From contig KL647288.1 of NCBI GenBank assembly GCA_000727475.1, forward strand, positions 7,963,414 through 8,027,413: 64,000 bases of DNA, in the 5' to 3' direction. The translations under genes and the position numbers were made by a program. A model generated the notes under the pieces. That model was not told the DNA's origin and searched no databases. It saw only the letters and a program-made list of their open reading frames with translations. Positions 38,272 through 49,533 of the stretch are shown piece after piece. Every line of letters begins with the position of its first letter. The stretch's first letter is position 1. Origin of the DNA: Sarcocystis neurona. Lineage: Eukaryota; Apicomplexa; Conoidasida; Eucoccidiorida; Sarcocystidae.

Positions 38272-38443
38272 GCAGTTCCCTCCTACGCACGCGTGTAGAC
38301 TTGTAGAAGGAAACACGTGTGTAGGTGAGTACTCGGTCCATGGCAGCTGTGGAGAGCCCTTTTCATCCGCTTCGAAGACTTTGTGCGGTAGCCGCTTCTT
38401 TATTCTTGTCATCTCATCCATACCCGCGTGCGAACCTATGCAG
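38272..38443 (+). CDS. Candidate upstream exon of the 38.6-45.3 kb gene
   Basis: This 172-nt stretch has an AG acceptor (ATACACAG) and the donor CAG/GTATAC and ends in phase 0, which matches the phase-0 start of the exon at 38635 (acceptor GCTGCGCTGCAG). The joined reading continues smoothly from SSIPACEPMQ into AIAWSTTDSPSMRELLKVR. It is Cys-rich. The same DNA also gives a plausible protein in another plus frame (starting MAAVESPFHPL, which does not phase into the next exon) and on the minus strand, so it is only a candidate. The true first exon and start codon are not located. Confidence 0.35.
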
Positions 38444-38634
38444 GTATACGTACCTGTATTCTCTTTGTCTCTCCCTCTCTCTATGTATAGAGAGAAGGAG
38501 ACCGAGAGAAAGGGTTTACGACCTCTCTCTGTATATCCATATGTGTGTGTGTGTGTGCGTGCCTATGTATATGTACACACTTGTACGTATAGGTGTGTCA
38601 TGTGTGTATGTAATTGTTGGCTGCTGCGCTGCAG

Positions 38635-41600
38635 GCAATAGCGTGGAGTACGACGGACTCTCCTTCGATGCGTGAATTGCTGAAAGTCCGACAAGAGCCA
38701 CAACGGTACGTGGGGCTTGGCCTTTACTTGGAGAAGCCGCTGCGCACGTGCTCCTGCTCGATTTGGCAGGCGCTGCAACAGCAGCAGCAGCAGGAGCCTT
38801 CCACTCAGCAGAATTCCCCAACGGGCGCACCAGGAGGAGGAGCAGACGGAGGAGAGACACGAGCAGCAGGGAGCGGACGAGAGACACGCGGAGCAGTAGC
38901 AGCCAGGGGAGCAGCCGAAGGAGGAGGTGGAGGAGGAGCAGGCCTTCGTCGTGCAGCAGAAGGGACGGGAACTGCAGCGGCAGCTGCACCTGGAGAGGAA
39001 GGAGTGGGAAGAGAGGCTGGTGAAGGAATGGTGGGGCAGGCTGCAGGAATGAGAAGAAACGAACACCTTGCCGGATTCGACGGAGACGGTTTGGAGGGGG
39101 CAGCGGTACACCACGGGAGGGAGCAGAGGAGGTACGGCAACTGCAAGAACAGCAGGCGGGAGAGCAGCAGCAGCAACATACGAAAACGTGAAGCGTTCAC
39201 AGCAGACGAGTGTGCAGCAATGATGACGAAGCAGCAGCAGCACCTGCGGTTGCTGACTTCCCCTGAGAAGCTGTGTCTGTCTGCGTTGCCACTAGAAGCA
39301 GCAGGAGCAGGCGAGGAGGGAGGAGGAAGAGGAGGACTGGTAACAGCAGCAGGAAGGGCAGCAGAAGAAGAAGCGACAGAAACAGAGGACAAACGTATGA
39401 TCGAAGAGATCGAACAAATTGAAGGTGGGAAGGCCGCTGCTGAGGATGAGGGCGGAGAAAGAAAGAAACACCTGCAGACATCGGCGGTGGGACGACAGAT
39501 GAGCAGTAGACGCAGCAGCAGCTGCTGCAACAGCCCAAGCAGCGGCGGCTGCTCCGTGGCCAGCACCAACAACGGCGAGACTTTGAAGAGCAACCGCCGC
39601 ACAACCCGAAGCAGCAGCCGCAGCAACAGCCACCAGTGCACTACCACCAACACAAGCAGCATTAGCAGCAAAAAAGGCTGCGGCTGCAGTGAAGAAGCAG
39701 GAGGCTTCCGAGTGCTGTGCTTTCGAGGAGACGTCGTTCTATCACCCCACAACGACCGCAGCGCAGCGCCGCTACTATCAGCAGAGGAGAAACAACTAAT
39801 CTACGATCCTCAAGAGAACCCGGGTAACTGCAACCTGTGTTTGCGCATATGTGTCGAGCTACCTATCCTGCGTACCTTATATCGGATAATATGTGTATAT
39901 CTCTATGAAGAGATACGGAGAGAAGAAGACAGGACGTATGTGTCCTACCTTACTCATCTCAGTAGCGATACTCATAAAATTCATCGGAGTGCATCTGCTC
40001 TCAGACAGTCCACTGTCCCCCGGGTGATTCTTTTTTTCCTCTCGCCCTCCATATTTACGAGTCCCGACGCAACAGCTAAAACATCGTGGACGTCTTTATC
40101 TAAACGTGGGCGTCTTCGTGACCGCCGCTCCACCAATTCCTCATGTACAGAAATGTATATATACACATATATATATCGGCGCTCGCTTGATTCACGTACG
40201 CCTTTGTCTTTGCATGTGTGAATCTCAAGCCTCGCTTCTTCTCTCCGAAGAGTAGCCACAACGTGAACAGCCACAACATTCCACGTGCCTACACCTGCCT
40301 ACGCAATATATATATGTGCAAATACATAGATACACAGCGATGCATGCGTATGGACTCTTTGCACCTCTGACACCCTCGTGTGTATGTGTTTATACGCACA
40401 CGCACAACACAAATGGACGGAGGTCTCTTCTTCCCTGCTGCAAAGCCCTCTATTTTCCTCTTCCTCGGCCTTGTGTCTGTGTGGCTGCAGGAATCGAACC
40501 CGCGTCGCACCTGAGCCCCGCCTTCACGCTTTCCTCTCTGGAAATTCCTTTCAGCTTTCAACTGCAGGCCAACCGCTACTTGCTTGAGGGCAGAGAAGAA
40601 GAAGTCAAGGCTATCTACGCCAATCACTACTGTGCTACGCATTGCTCTGCCTTTTTTGATATTAACGCCAGCGGAACTCCCTGCATCGTTGTGAGTCATA
40701 TATATACGCACATATGTAAATAAATGCATATGCATATGCGAGTGTGTGTGTGTGTAAGTACGTGTATGTATACGCGTATCTGGATATTGGTGTATTTGTA
40801 GCTCATGCGTGTAGACACGACTGTATATGCTTCCGCCTGTATGCGAATGTTGGTGTGTACATACTACGGAGTAGACGTCGACACGTCGTACGTAGCCGTA
40901 CACCTGTATAAACAGCAGACGTGGAAGGCTGGATACGTCCACATATGCACACAACTGCATGTCTTTCGCTATATATATACAAGGACACCTAGAAGTAGGC
41001 GTATACGTCTACGGTGGTGTATGGTATTATAGATACACAGACGTGCTCCGTGCAGATCGGTGCGTACTCGGCGGCCACATGTAGGCAGTCGTGTGTGGAC
41101 ACGCGTACGCCCACGTCCGTCTTCGTATGTATTTGTACAGACGAATGTATATGCATACGTTTTCACTTATGTGAGCTTGCAAATCTTTGCCACAGACGTG
41201 TATGTTTGGGTATGTGCCTGCTGCAGTATATTAACAAACGCGTGATACGGATCTATACCACTTTTCTTTGCCTTTGTTCTGTGGAAGACTGCTGCGGCTG
41301 CTGCTCGACCGTGCGGTGGAGTTCCCCTCCGGGGGTGTGTGGTGTAGGCGCCGAGTTCCTGCGGGCCACTAGACGTGCGCCCGCGTATATGTACACATGT
41401 GTTTGTATGTGCGTATATATATATATATATCACTCGATACACGTCGACAAACATATCCGTCCGCGTGTGCCGCTACACAGACGCAGACGCATGTGCGTAG
41501 CCTCCCGCGGACACTCTCCTGCGCGCGTTTGTACAGCACACGTATGTGAAAGGGCCTCTTTTGCAATGTAGCAAAGTGCACGTGAGAGGCTGTAAGCATA

Positions 41601-44600
41601 TATCCCGATCTCGGAAAGGCTGACTTGCATGTGTCTCGCATTGGTGTAGTGCTGCGGGTGCTACTTCCTCGTGCAGACGCGTCCAGGGGCAGATATACCG
41701 GCCGGTCCATTCGGAGTTTTCTACGGGTGGAGCCGCAGCAGCAGCTTCCCTTGTGCACAGGAAGGCTGCGGGCATGTGTGTCAGCCGCGTTGCCCGTCAT
41801 GCTTTTCTGCGGAAATGCAGTGGCGGAAGTGCTGGCGCATGCATCGTCGCTTTGCTGTTCCTGAAGCAGCAGCAACAGCAGTTGCAGAGGGAGCCAGGGC
41901 AGGCGGAAGCAGACGCGGAGGAGAGGCAGGAGGAGAAGAAGGAGCTGGAGCAGGAGGAGAGATTCCACAGCGAGAGCTTGTTGCGCTGAGCGGGGGAGGA
42001 CGCGGGAGGCGCAGGGAAAGTGCGACGACGCAGCAACAGCAGCTCGCACTCTGGGAAGATCACCCAGAGCTTGTGCCTCCCCTGTGTTTTTCGGAAGAAG
42101 ATGAAGACGGGAAGGAGGAGGAAGAGGAGGAGAAGAACACAAAACAGGAGGAAAAAGCGAAGCCAGGACCTGTCGTGAAAGACATATTGCCGGGAAAGGC
42201 ACCTGGTGCGCTGCCGAAGGCGGAGGAAACGCAGCAGCAGCGTCTTGACGCGTTCGAGGAGCAACAAGACCAGCAGCAGGAATTACCGCAGCAGCTATCA
42301 CGTGTTGAACAGCAGCGACGGAAGACTGCCCAGCAAAGCAAGCTGGCTGAGGAAGAGTCAAAGAAAATTTTTACCTTGCCGAGAGCTGTCGCCGAATACA
42401 AGTGCATGCACCCGACCGCAGCACGGCTGACCGAAGGAGCTGCCGCAGCAGCAGGGAGGTATGTGGTGTCGGAGAAGAAGTGTATTCCCCAGGCAGAAGG
42501 GGAGAGGCTTCGAGAGACCCGACCAGCAGAAATCAGGACGACGGCCCGAGAAGCAGCACGGGTACAAGGCCGCTTAGAAACAACAGCAGCAGAGGAACAG
42601 AGGGGAGCTGCCGCAGCAGCCACAGAGACCGCAGCAGCGGAACAGAAGGACGCGCAGAAGAGCCGTTTCTTCAGGCGTACCAAGGGAGAGCCTGGAACAG
42701 AGGAGGCTGCGCCAGCAGTAGAAACTGCAGAACCATCTCACGATCGAAAAACAGATACAGAAGGAACTCGTCCTGCGTCAGCTTCAGCAGCAACGCACGC
42801 AATAGCAAACGCAACAGCAGCGGCACCAACCACAGCAGAAGCTGAAGGGACCACGATGGTCGAACCGGAGGAAGAAGAGCTGGAGCAGAGAAGAAAGGAC
42901 GGAAGAGCTGGCTGGCCTGCGTCTAGAAGACAAATACCAACAAGCAGCAGCTGCTGCCCGTCCGTTGGCACCGGGCAGGAAAGAAACTTCAGCAGCTGCA
43001 TCCAAGGGGAGCGTGGCGGTGGTGTGCACTTGTTCTGTACAGGAGACAGCTGTATGTGCCGCAGGACAGGGCGACACAGCAGCAGCGGACAAGCAGCAGC
43101 CGCGGGCGAACACGCGGGAGCAGCAGCAATAGCAAAGAAAGCGTTTGCCGTTCCTCGTGATGCTGCCCTGGGCCGAGTGGCTGCAGAAGGAGTGTGGGAG
43201 GGGGAGCAGCCCGGGATAAGCAGGAGCCGCAGACCGGAGCCGTTGAGCAGCAGCAAGGAGCAGCTGCTGCTGCACGCAGCCTGTGTGTGCCGCTGTCGGG
43301 GTAATTACGCAAATTCGAATCCAGGTAGCTGTGCTTCTCAGACAACGAACGACAAGAGAGACGTACTAGCAGCGATCGCAGCAGGAACTGCACGGGTTGG
43401 AACAGGAGCAGGATGTCGATCAACAGCAGCAGCGGCAGGCGAAGCAGTAACATTGGCAGCAGGAGCCCCAGTGGCTGCAAGGACACTAGCAGAAGAGAGG
43501 GATGCTGCAGCTGCACAGGGACTTGCTGCACTAGTTGCTCAAGAGGAAAGAACAGAAGGACGAGAAAGACGTGGAAGCAGCAGAACGAGGGGAAACGCAG
43601 AGGAGCGAGGACCGCACAAGCGTGTGCAGCGGGTGTGGGAGCAGCAGGCGGAGAAGCGCAGCAACAGGAGCAAAGCCATGGATTTTCCCGTGCAGCTGCA
43701 TGCAGAAGAAAACAAGACAGGTACTTCTGGCGGCTGCCGTGCAGGTGCTGACGTCGTTGCCACTGTTCAGGCTGCTGTTGCCGTCCTTCGCGCTGCTGCT
43801 GCCGCCGAGGCAGAGAGGCGTAGCCCGCAGGAAACGTCGCGCCAGTTGCTGCATAGAAGCTCACCTGAGAATACATCAGCAGAGAGCCAGGGAGACGAAC
43901 GAGCGAGCTATTTGGGCAGACTTGCGGGGGGTGACTCCGCGGCTCGAGACGACCCACCGGCAACCGCGCTCGGTTGCCAGCTGCCGCAGGAGTGGGGCAG
44001 GAAGCGTCTGCGTACCCAGAAGGAAGGGGGGGAAGAACAAGAAGAAGAGGCAGCTCCTGCTGCGCGGATGCGCGCACTCAACTTGTTGTCAAGTCGAATA
44101 GCCGGTGCTGCTGCCGCTCCTCGACTCCCTGCACAAGGTGCTGTCCCGACGCCTGCAAGTGCCGCTGCTGGCGGTGCTAATGCTGCCCCTGTAGATTTAT
44201 GTCGGGCCCACCGACTGCTGGCGCAGGAGCTGGCGATGAGGATTCGGGCAGCAGCAGCGCCGTCCTCCCCAACAGAAGCATCTTCTGCAGCAGGAACTGC
44301 AGGAGCAAGACCATGTGCAGCTGGAAGGTGCTGCGGTGCGGCGTCATCTTTGTTGCTGCTGCAGGAGCAGTCGCGTCGGAGGCGACTACTGGAACAACAG
44401 GAGCGCCAGCGAGAAAGCGAAATTCTTCGTGCTGCCTCTGCTGCAGCTGCTGTTCTGCGCGAGCGAGGTGCCGCTCTCCGAGCGCCCTCTCAACCGAGAC
44501 AACCTGCAGCAGCAGGACACGCTGCACCGGCCGCAGGACGAAACCCTGCGAGTGGCCCAGGTACGGGTCCTCCACCAGCTTCTACGTGCCAGCAACACCG

Positions 44601-45255
44601 AGAAGGGGATATTGCCCTGATTGAAGCAGCAGCGTTGTTGGACGCAGATCCTGCGTGCGGAGCTGCTTTTGCTGCTCTTGCAGCTGTTGTGCCCTTGGCC
44701 TCGCCAGCGTACCTGCGCCCCCTCCCACCGCTGCTGCCTCGTCCTGTCGGTCCTCCACGGGGTGAGCCCAGCAGCAACGAGGTCTGCGGCAACAGCAGCA
44801 AGTGTCTTTGCGTCAACCGGTGCAGCCGGTCTAACTGCTGTTGCAGCTGTTGCAGGAACGTCAGAAACATGAGCTGGAGTAACTCAAGGAGGTGCAATGC
44901 CAGCTGCAGCTGCAACAGCGCAGCCGAAAGAAGATTCGCCTCAGCCGGCGGCTGTCCCTGCGCAGCGGCCGCTACTGCCGCTGCTGCTCTTGTATCAGGG
45001 CGACTCCCAGTAAGGCCAGCCGCGGGGAGTGCTGCACAAGGAGGGCCGCACCGGCCGTCCCCCCCACTGCAGACAGACAAAACTCCCGCAGCAACAGAAG
45101 CAACAACTGAAGAAGGAAATGGACAGCGGCTTTCAACGGCTGCGCTCTTGGTAGACGCAGCCACGCGCCTGCTGCTCTCGCTTGGTGCCGCAGCGAGCAC
45201 AGAACACAACAACAGCGACAGCAACAGTGGAGAGTCACCTCTCCCGCGCTGGTGA
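38635..45255 (+). CDS. Large Cys-rich/coiled-coil protein, three phase-matched exons
   Basis: Family not recognised. Exons 38635-39823 (ends in phase 1, donor GG/GTAACT), 40491-40690 (acceptor TGTGGCTGCAG, donor GTT/GTGAGT, phase 0) and 41677-45255 (acceptor CTTCCTCGTGCAG, phase 0) join to 1,655 codons ending TGA; a further exon probably lies upstream. The second exon reads as non-repetitive protein (YLLEGREEEVKAIYANHYC). Its junction with the third creates a Cys/His-rich stretch: CATHC, then PC, then C-x4-C-x3-C-x3-C-x2-C and KCWRMH, which could bind metal. The third exon then runs through an acidic E/K-rich segment and long Ala, Gln and Arg-rich sequence. Two stretches (38880-39120 and 41862-41990) look more like coiled coil in another frame, so local indels, extra introns or chance cannot be excluded. 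The part after 43.3 kb is the least secure. Confidence 0.5.
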
Positions 45256-45290
45256 CTTCTCCTTTGTTGTCACTGCTACTTCTTTCATTC
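45213..45290. repeat. Inverted repeat at a CAG-to-CTG switch
   Basis: GTCACC (45234-45239) pairs perfectly with GGTGAC (45251-45256) around an 11-nt GC-rich loop. Flanking sequence continues to pair imperfectly (left GACAGCAACAGTGGAGA, right TCTCCTTTGTTGTC). The stop codon of the plus-strand gene (45253-45255) lies in the right stem. The plus strand is CAG-rich to the left and CTG-rich to the right. Confidence 0.6.
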
Positions 45291-47065
45291 CTGCTGCTGC
45301 TTCGTTGGTCGCTGCTTCTTCAGCTGCGCATGCTGCTGCGAGTGCCTCCTCGTCGGCGGCGGATACTGCTGCTCCTGTAGTGTCTTTCCCACTGCGGCTG
45401 CTGCCGCCGCTTCTTCACCTGCAGAGGCTGCTGCTGTAGCTTTGCTTCGACTGCGAATACCGTGAATGCTGCAGCTGCTGCCGACTCACCCTGTGCGCGG
45501 CTTGCGACCCGAGGCTGCGTGCCCCACGCATGCGTCCATGGAGTGTCACCTGCGTGTGGTACACTGCTCCTGATTCTGCGCGCGTTAGTCTATGCTGCTT
45601 CACGGCATGCATCACATATTGGCACGCGTGCTTGTGTGTACGTGTAAGTGTATATGTAATGTGTCTGTACACATACACTTATATATATGTATTTATGCAT
45701 GTACACAAACACATATGTGTATGTATATATATATATTCATGAATTTTTATACAGTCGACGTAGGGCCCGAAAGGATACACGGCCGTGTCGACTAGGTACA
45801 CGCATACGCTGCGTGTGTGTGGTAGTAGCGTTGGCGTGCAGTAGTCATCCAGACTCCATCGGTGTCTCTCACGTGCCGATGGGCGGTTTTCGTTTGCAAC
45901 ATTTTTTCTCGTTTCTGCAGTAGAAGCACAGGAATGGACGCAGCTCCCGTTTCCCACACGTGTGCGTGCACGTGTTTTTCCACATATGGGGAGGAAATCC
46001 CGCACGTGTTTGCTCTCTGATTTTACCCGTCCCGCAACCGTAGTACGTACGCACACACACACACACACACACACACACTCGTACACACATTTACAGGGCC
46101 CGCGGCAATAATACACATACACACGTACCGGTGTCCAGAGAGGTCCCCTGCTAATCGCTGGTATTTTTTACCGTGTTGCTGCACATGTGCAAGCTGCGGA
46201 CGCCATATCAAAATCTCCCATGTCAGACAGCCCAACTCACTCAGAGGGAGAACAGCGGATGCAAAACTGCGACCTACACGTCCTGGGCAGGACGCTGCTG
46301 TGTGGCGGTCCACAACACGTCGCACTCTGTATTGGTATGTGTATACATATGTGTACACATGTAGGAGCTTATTTGAAATGGGCGTCTTTCACGTACGTGT
46401 GTAAGACGTGTGTAGGTCAGTCTTTATTGATCTCTTCCATATATATATATATATATGCGTAAGAGTAGACTTACCACAGTGATGAGAGCGGATACTTCGA
46501 GAGTCACGTCCGTGAAGGAACACGCCCATTCTTCAACAATGCACCATGTCACCGAGCAGTTTTCTTCTTTTCTTATGGAGCACTCATGTGCCGGGAAGTT
46601 TGGTGCGCTCGCCCCTACGGCAGGGGGCCAGCAGCTGGCGGTGAGGCGCACGCGTTCTTACATCGCGTGCGCCAGTTGAACGCATGCATATTCGAGTCAT
46701 GTGGAGAATGCTATGGCTATACTTCTGTTGCTTCGCCTTCCATTCCCGGAGAAGGCGGCTGTAATGCCGCGGTATACCGCAATCCCAGTAGCAGTCTGCG
46801 CAAATTTCGGTCGTGCTGCGTGGGTCTCTGTGCGACGCCTCCTTCACAGCGTGCACGTGTGGCGGTCGCTGCTCTCCACACTTCCGGCGCTGTCGCCGCT
46901 GCGCAGGACAGATGCTGTTGCTGACGCTGCACACGGCCGGCACTGCTGCTGGTGACGCTGCTGTCGCTGAAGGTGTGTGTCTCTGGGAAGGCACTGAAAT
47001 TCGCAACAACCCACCTCCGCGCTTGTATTGTGCCGCACACGCTGGGCGGGTGCTCGTGGCGATCA
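45291..47065. other. Mixed region with simple repeats and ambiguous exons
   Basis: CTG-rich to about 45.5 kb, then spacer with (TA)n at 45725-45735 and 46438-46456 and a (CA)n run at 46051-46078. The segment 46194-46337 is open in two plus frames and on the minus strand. The minus segment ending at a GTAAGT donor near 46474 (CIVEEWACSFTDVTLEVS) is an alternative exon. No frame could be preferred. Confidence 0.45.
46051..46078. repeat. (CA)n microsatellite
   Basis: About 14 CA units. Confidence 0.9.
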
Positions 47066-47939
47066 ATGGCTGCTGATGCAGCGACGAGTGCGGTTAAGAT
47101 GCCTACCCGGATGACAGACAGGGATTTGAGTGAGGCGCAGCAGCAGCACATTCGATTCACCTACGCGTCTCTGCTGCCTGAGGGAGGAGGCATGTTTTGT
47201 GGGATGCACCTAAACAATATCAATCCATGCGTGCGTATATATCCAAGTGTATTTCTCTACACACATTCCCACATATACGTAGGTGTGCGGGGGGGAACAT
47301 TGAAAAGCTGCCAGTAGGGGCATATATATATATATGTAGGTGTAGGTGTGGGTAATGCAGGAGGGATGACAGTTCACACACGTATGTGTAGATGTATGAA
47401 TACGAAAGTATACAGACATACATGTACGGAGGGACACAGTAGGAGACATAACTGTGCGGACTTGTAGTGGATTTTTGAGAGAGGAAGGGATCACTTTTCT
47501 GTACACATCGTAGCGATCACTACACGGGTGCGAAGATACACATTTGGATGGGTGTTCACAAGTATGTGTGTGCACGGACAGATACGAGAGGAACAAACGT
47601 ACGGAAATACACGTGACTTGACTGCACGTGAATATACTTGTGCGTTCGGAATCGCGTGGTGCAGCACCGCGTGCGCGTGTGTGTGCCTGTGTGAGTCTAT
47701 ACCTTGCCTGCGTGTACAGCTGGAGGCGCTGGATAGGTAGTACACGTCCGCGTGTCTGTTCCGTTTTCGAGGAACCTGCACAGGCCTAATTTTCAGTGGA
47801 CAATAAAGTGTAGACGAGCTTTTGTTGGAATATATTTCTGCAGGTTGATCGCGAGGTGTTTACGCCGAACTATGTACGCACCCCCCTTTATATAGAACAA
47901 CGTATATGTCTGTGTGCAGATCTCTATCGTAGGGGGTAG
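47066..47939 (+). CDS. Candidate two-exon small protein (86 aa)
   Basis: Not recognised. Exon 47066-47230 begins ATGG and encodes 55 residues including MTDRDLSEAQQQHIRFTYAS; the donor is TGC/GTGCGT in phase 0. Exon 47844-47939 follows acceptor TATATTTCTGCAG in phase 0 and encodes 31 residues (VDREVFTPNYVRTPLYIEQ) ending TAG. The 613-nt intron is AT-rich spacer with (TA)n. The reading is not repeat-driven. The frame is open upstream of the ATG, so this may be the 3' end of a longer gene. The minus strand over 46717-47160 also gives plausible protein, which lowers confidence. Confidence 0.35.
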
Positions 47940-48580
47940 TGTGAGGTAGTCGCAAGGCAGCTGTACTTCTGCTTGTTGGCGGACTGCGTTTTACTAGCGC
48001 AGCAGAGAGCGTCTTTCAGTTGCTCTTCTCCAGCAGCACGTGGACGACAGGTGAGAAGTAGTGAGAATAACAAGAATAACGTCGGCTTGAGTGGGGCTAC
48101 CTTAAAAGAAAAGCTATGTACTCTTGCTACGTATTAAAGTTGACAACAGTAGCGAGGTGGTCGACGGCTGATGCTTGTAGACTAATGGACTCTGGTGATC
48201 CGGCTGGTGGTACGCCCGTCTTGTTACACTGGACGTAAGATATTGTACTGCGGCTACACTTGTCAACCGTGCGTGGTGATGCTACTGGCTGCTGAACTTC
48301 CTGCGCGCGACCTGCTAATGCGGCTGCAGCTGCATCGGTTCTATATTTGTTGCTGTCACATGCTGCCTCATACGTTGACTCAACGGGGGACGAAGGACGC
48401 GCCGCCCTCTTGCTCATTTCATTTAGCAGCAGCGGAGTAACAAGATTCCTGGAGGCACGTCTGTATTGTAGCCACTTCTACGCATCTGCGGAGCACGGAG
48501 AAGCAAGAAACAACCCTTTTTGCGATGCACACATAAGTGTAAATTGGTTCTTTTTCGTACTCGTCGGTGTTGTACTGCAG

Positions 48581-48877
48581 AAATCAACATGATGTTTACT
48601 CTAGTCGAGGCAGGTAACAGCGAAAATTGCATCAGGCGAGTTGCCGCATGTCTTAACTTCTTCACTGGTCGCGGAGCGTCGGCTGCGGTGCCTTCCCCTT
48701 TGCACAAAAGACTGCTTGCATGGCTGTGTTTATGCAGTAACGTATGTGTCTAAATATATATATATATATATGTATATATGTACGTCTACGTGTCTTTCCC
48801 AGAGCAACAGTGGTGTCGTCTCCATGCTTTTTTTCTGGCAGATTTCTGCCGCATCTTCATCGGAACCAGCGTGCTAG
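48581..48877 (+). CDS. Candidate terminal exon pair, plus strand
   Basis: Not recognised. Exon 48581-48741 has a strong acceptor (GTTGTACTGCAG preceded by a T-rich tract) and donor AAC/GTATGT. It encodes INMMFTLVEAGNSENC followed by FFTGRGASAAVPSPLHKRLL. A 100-nt intron with (TA)n and a T-rich acceptor (TTTTTTTCTGGCAG) leads to 48842-48877 (ISAASSSEPAC then TAG), with phases matching at 0. The preceding exon would end in phase 1 and was not identified. The second exon is so short that it could be chance. Confidence 0.3.
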
Positions 48878-49359
48878 GGACTGTTCTGGACTAGAAGCAC
48901 CCATGTTGTCACACGTACGCTCGAGGGCGTGTACCTGTTTAGCTGGCTTGGAGGCGTCTTTCTCGTCCAAATTTGCAGTGATCTAATGACCGGCTCTTTA
49001 AGATGCACAGACACATTGTGTGTACACCTTTCTCATACGTGGAAATTCATTTCTGGTCAGGCAAATGAGGCTCATCGCGTCCTTCAGCGGCAGTAAGACA
49101 TTGACACAGAAGAAGTGCAGCCGTATAATTGCCGGCCTGACTTGTTTCTGTTTTTCGGCGATTTTCTGAGTTGTGCGTAGCCTTCTAGGCTGAGGAACGT
49201 GCCTGTGATACGATGTTGGCTTCGAAACTAAAAGAAAGCCGGACTACTTTCCCCTCCGTGTAAAGATAAAAAACAGACTGTTGGACTGGTTCTGTTCGTT
49301 CCGTTATACTGTACTGATGTGAGTGTTTTGGCTTTCAGTTCTAGGTCGTTTTCCCCCAG

Positions 49360-49533
49360 CTGGTGCGGTTCTCGCACATGGGCCAGTGAATACGAATTAA
49401 TGCTCGTCTTCGCAGCAGCTGCCTGTTACGCTGCTTTGCGGCTGCCGTTCAAAACAGCAGCTGCTCGCACTTTGTCTCCAAAGTGTATAACTCACGAATG
49501 TGTGGGCGTAAATACTGCTCTGCCGAGCAACAG
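49360..49533 (+). CDS. Candidate internal exon, plus strand
   Basis: Not recognised. The acceptor is one of the best in the window (a pyrimidine run ending TTTTCCCCCAG). The exon is open for 57 codons (YELMLVFAAAACYAALRLPF, then TLSPKCITHECVGVN) and ends AACAG/GTGGTC, phase 2 in and out. A plausible continuation begins at about 49664 (acceptor ATCGACAG). The minus strand at 49397-49624 and 49621-49938 also reads like protein, so the region may instead hold a minus-strand gene. Confidence 0.28.

Noticed and set aside
40481..40510. A tRNA T-arm-like string on the minus strand (GGGTTCGATTCC with a possible 5-bp stem)
   Set aside because: No matching acceptor stem, D-arm or anticodon arm is found within 100 nt upstream, and the same DNA is a well-phased exon start on the plus strand.
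42989..44077. Minus-strand 362-codon frame opposite the large plus-strand exon
   Set aside because: Leu/Cys-rich complement of the CAG/GAG-rich plus strand; shorter than the plus frame and without splice support.
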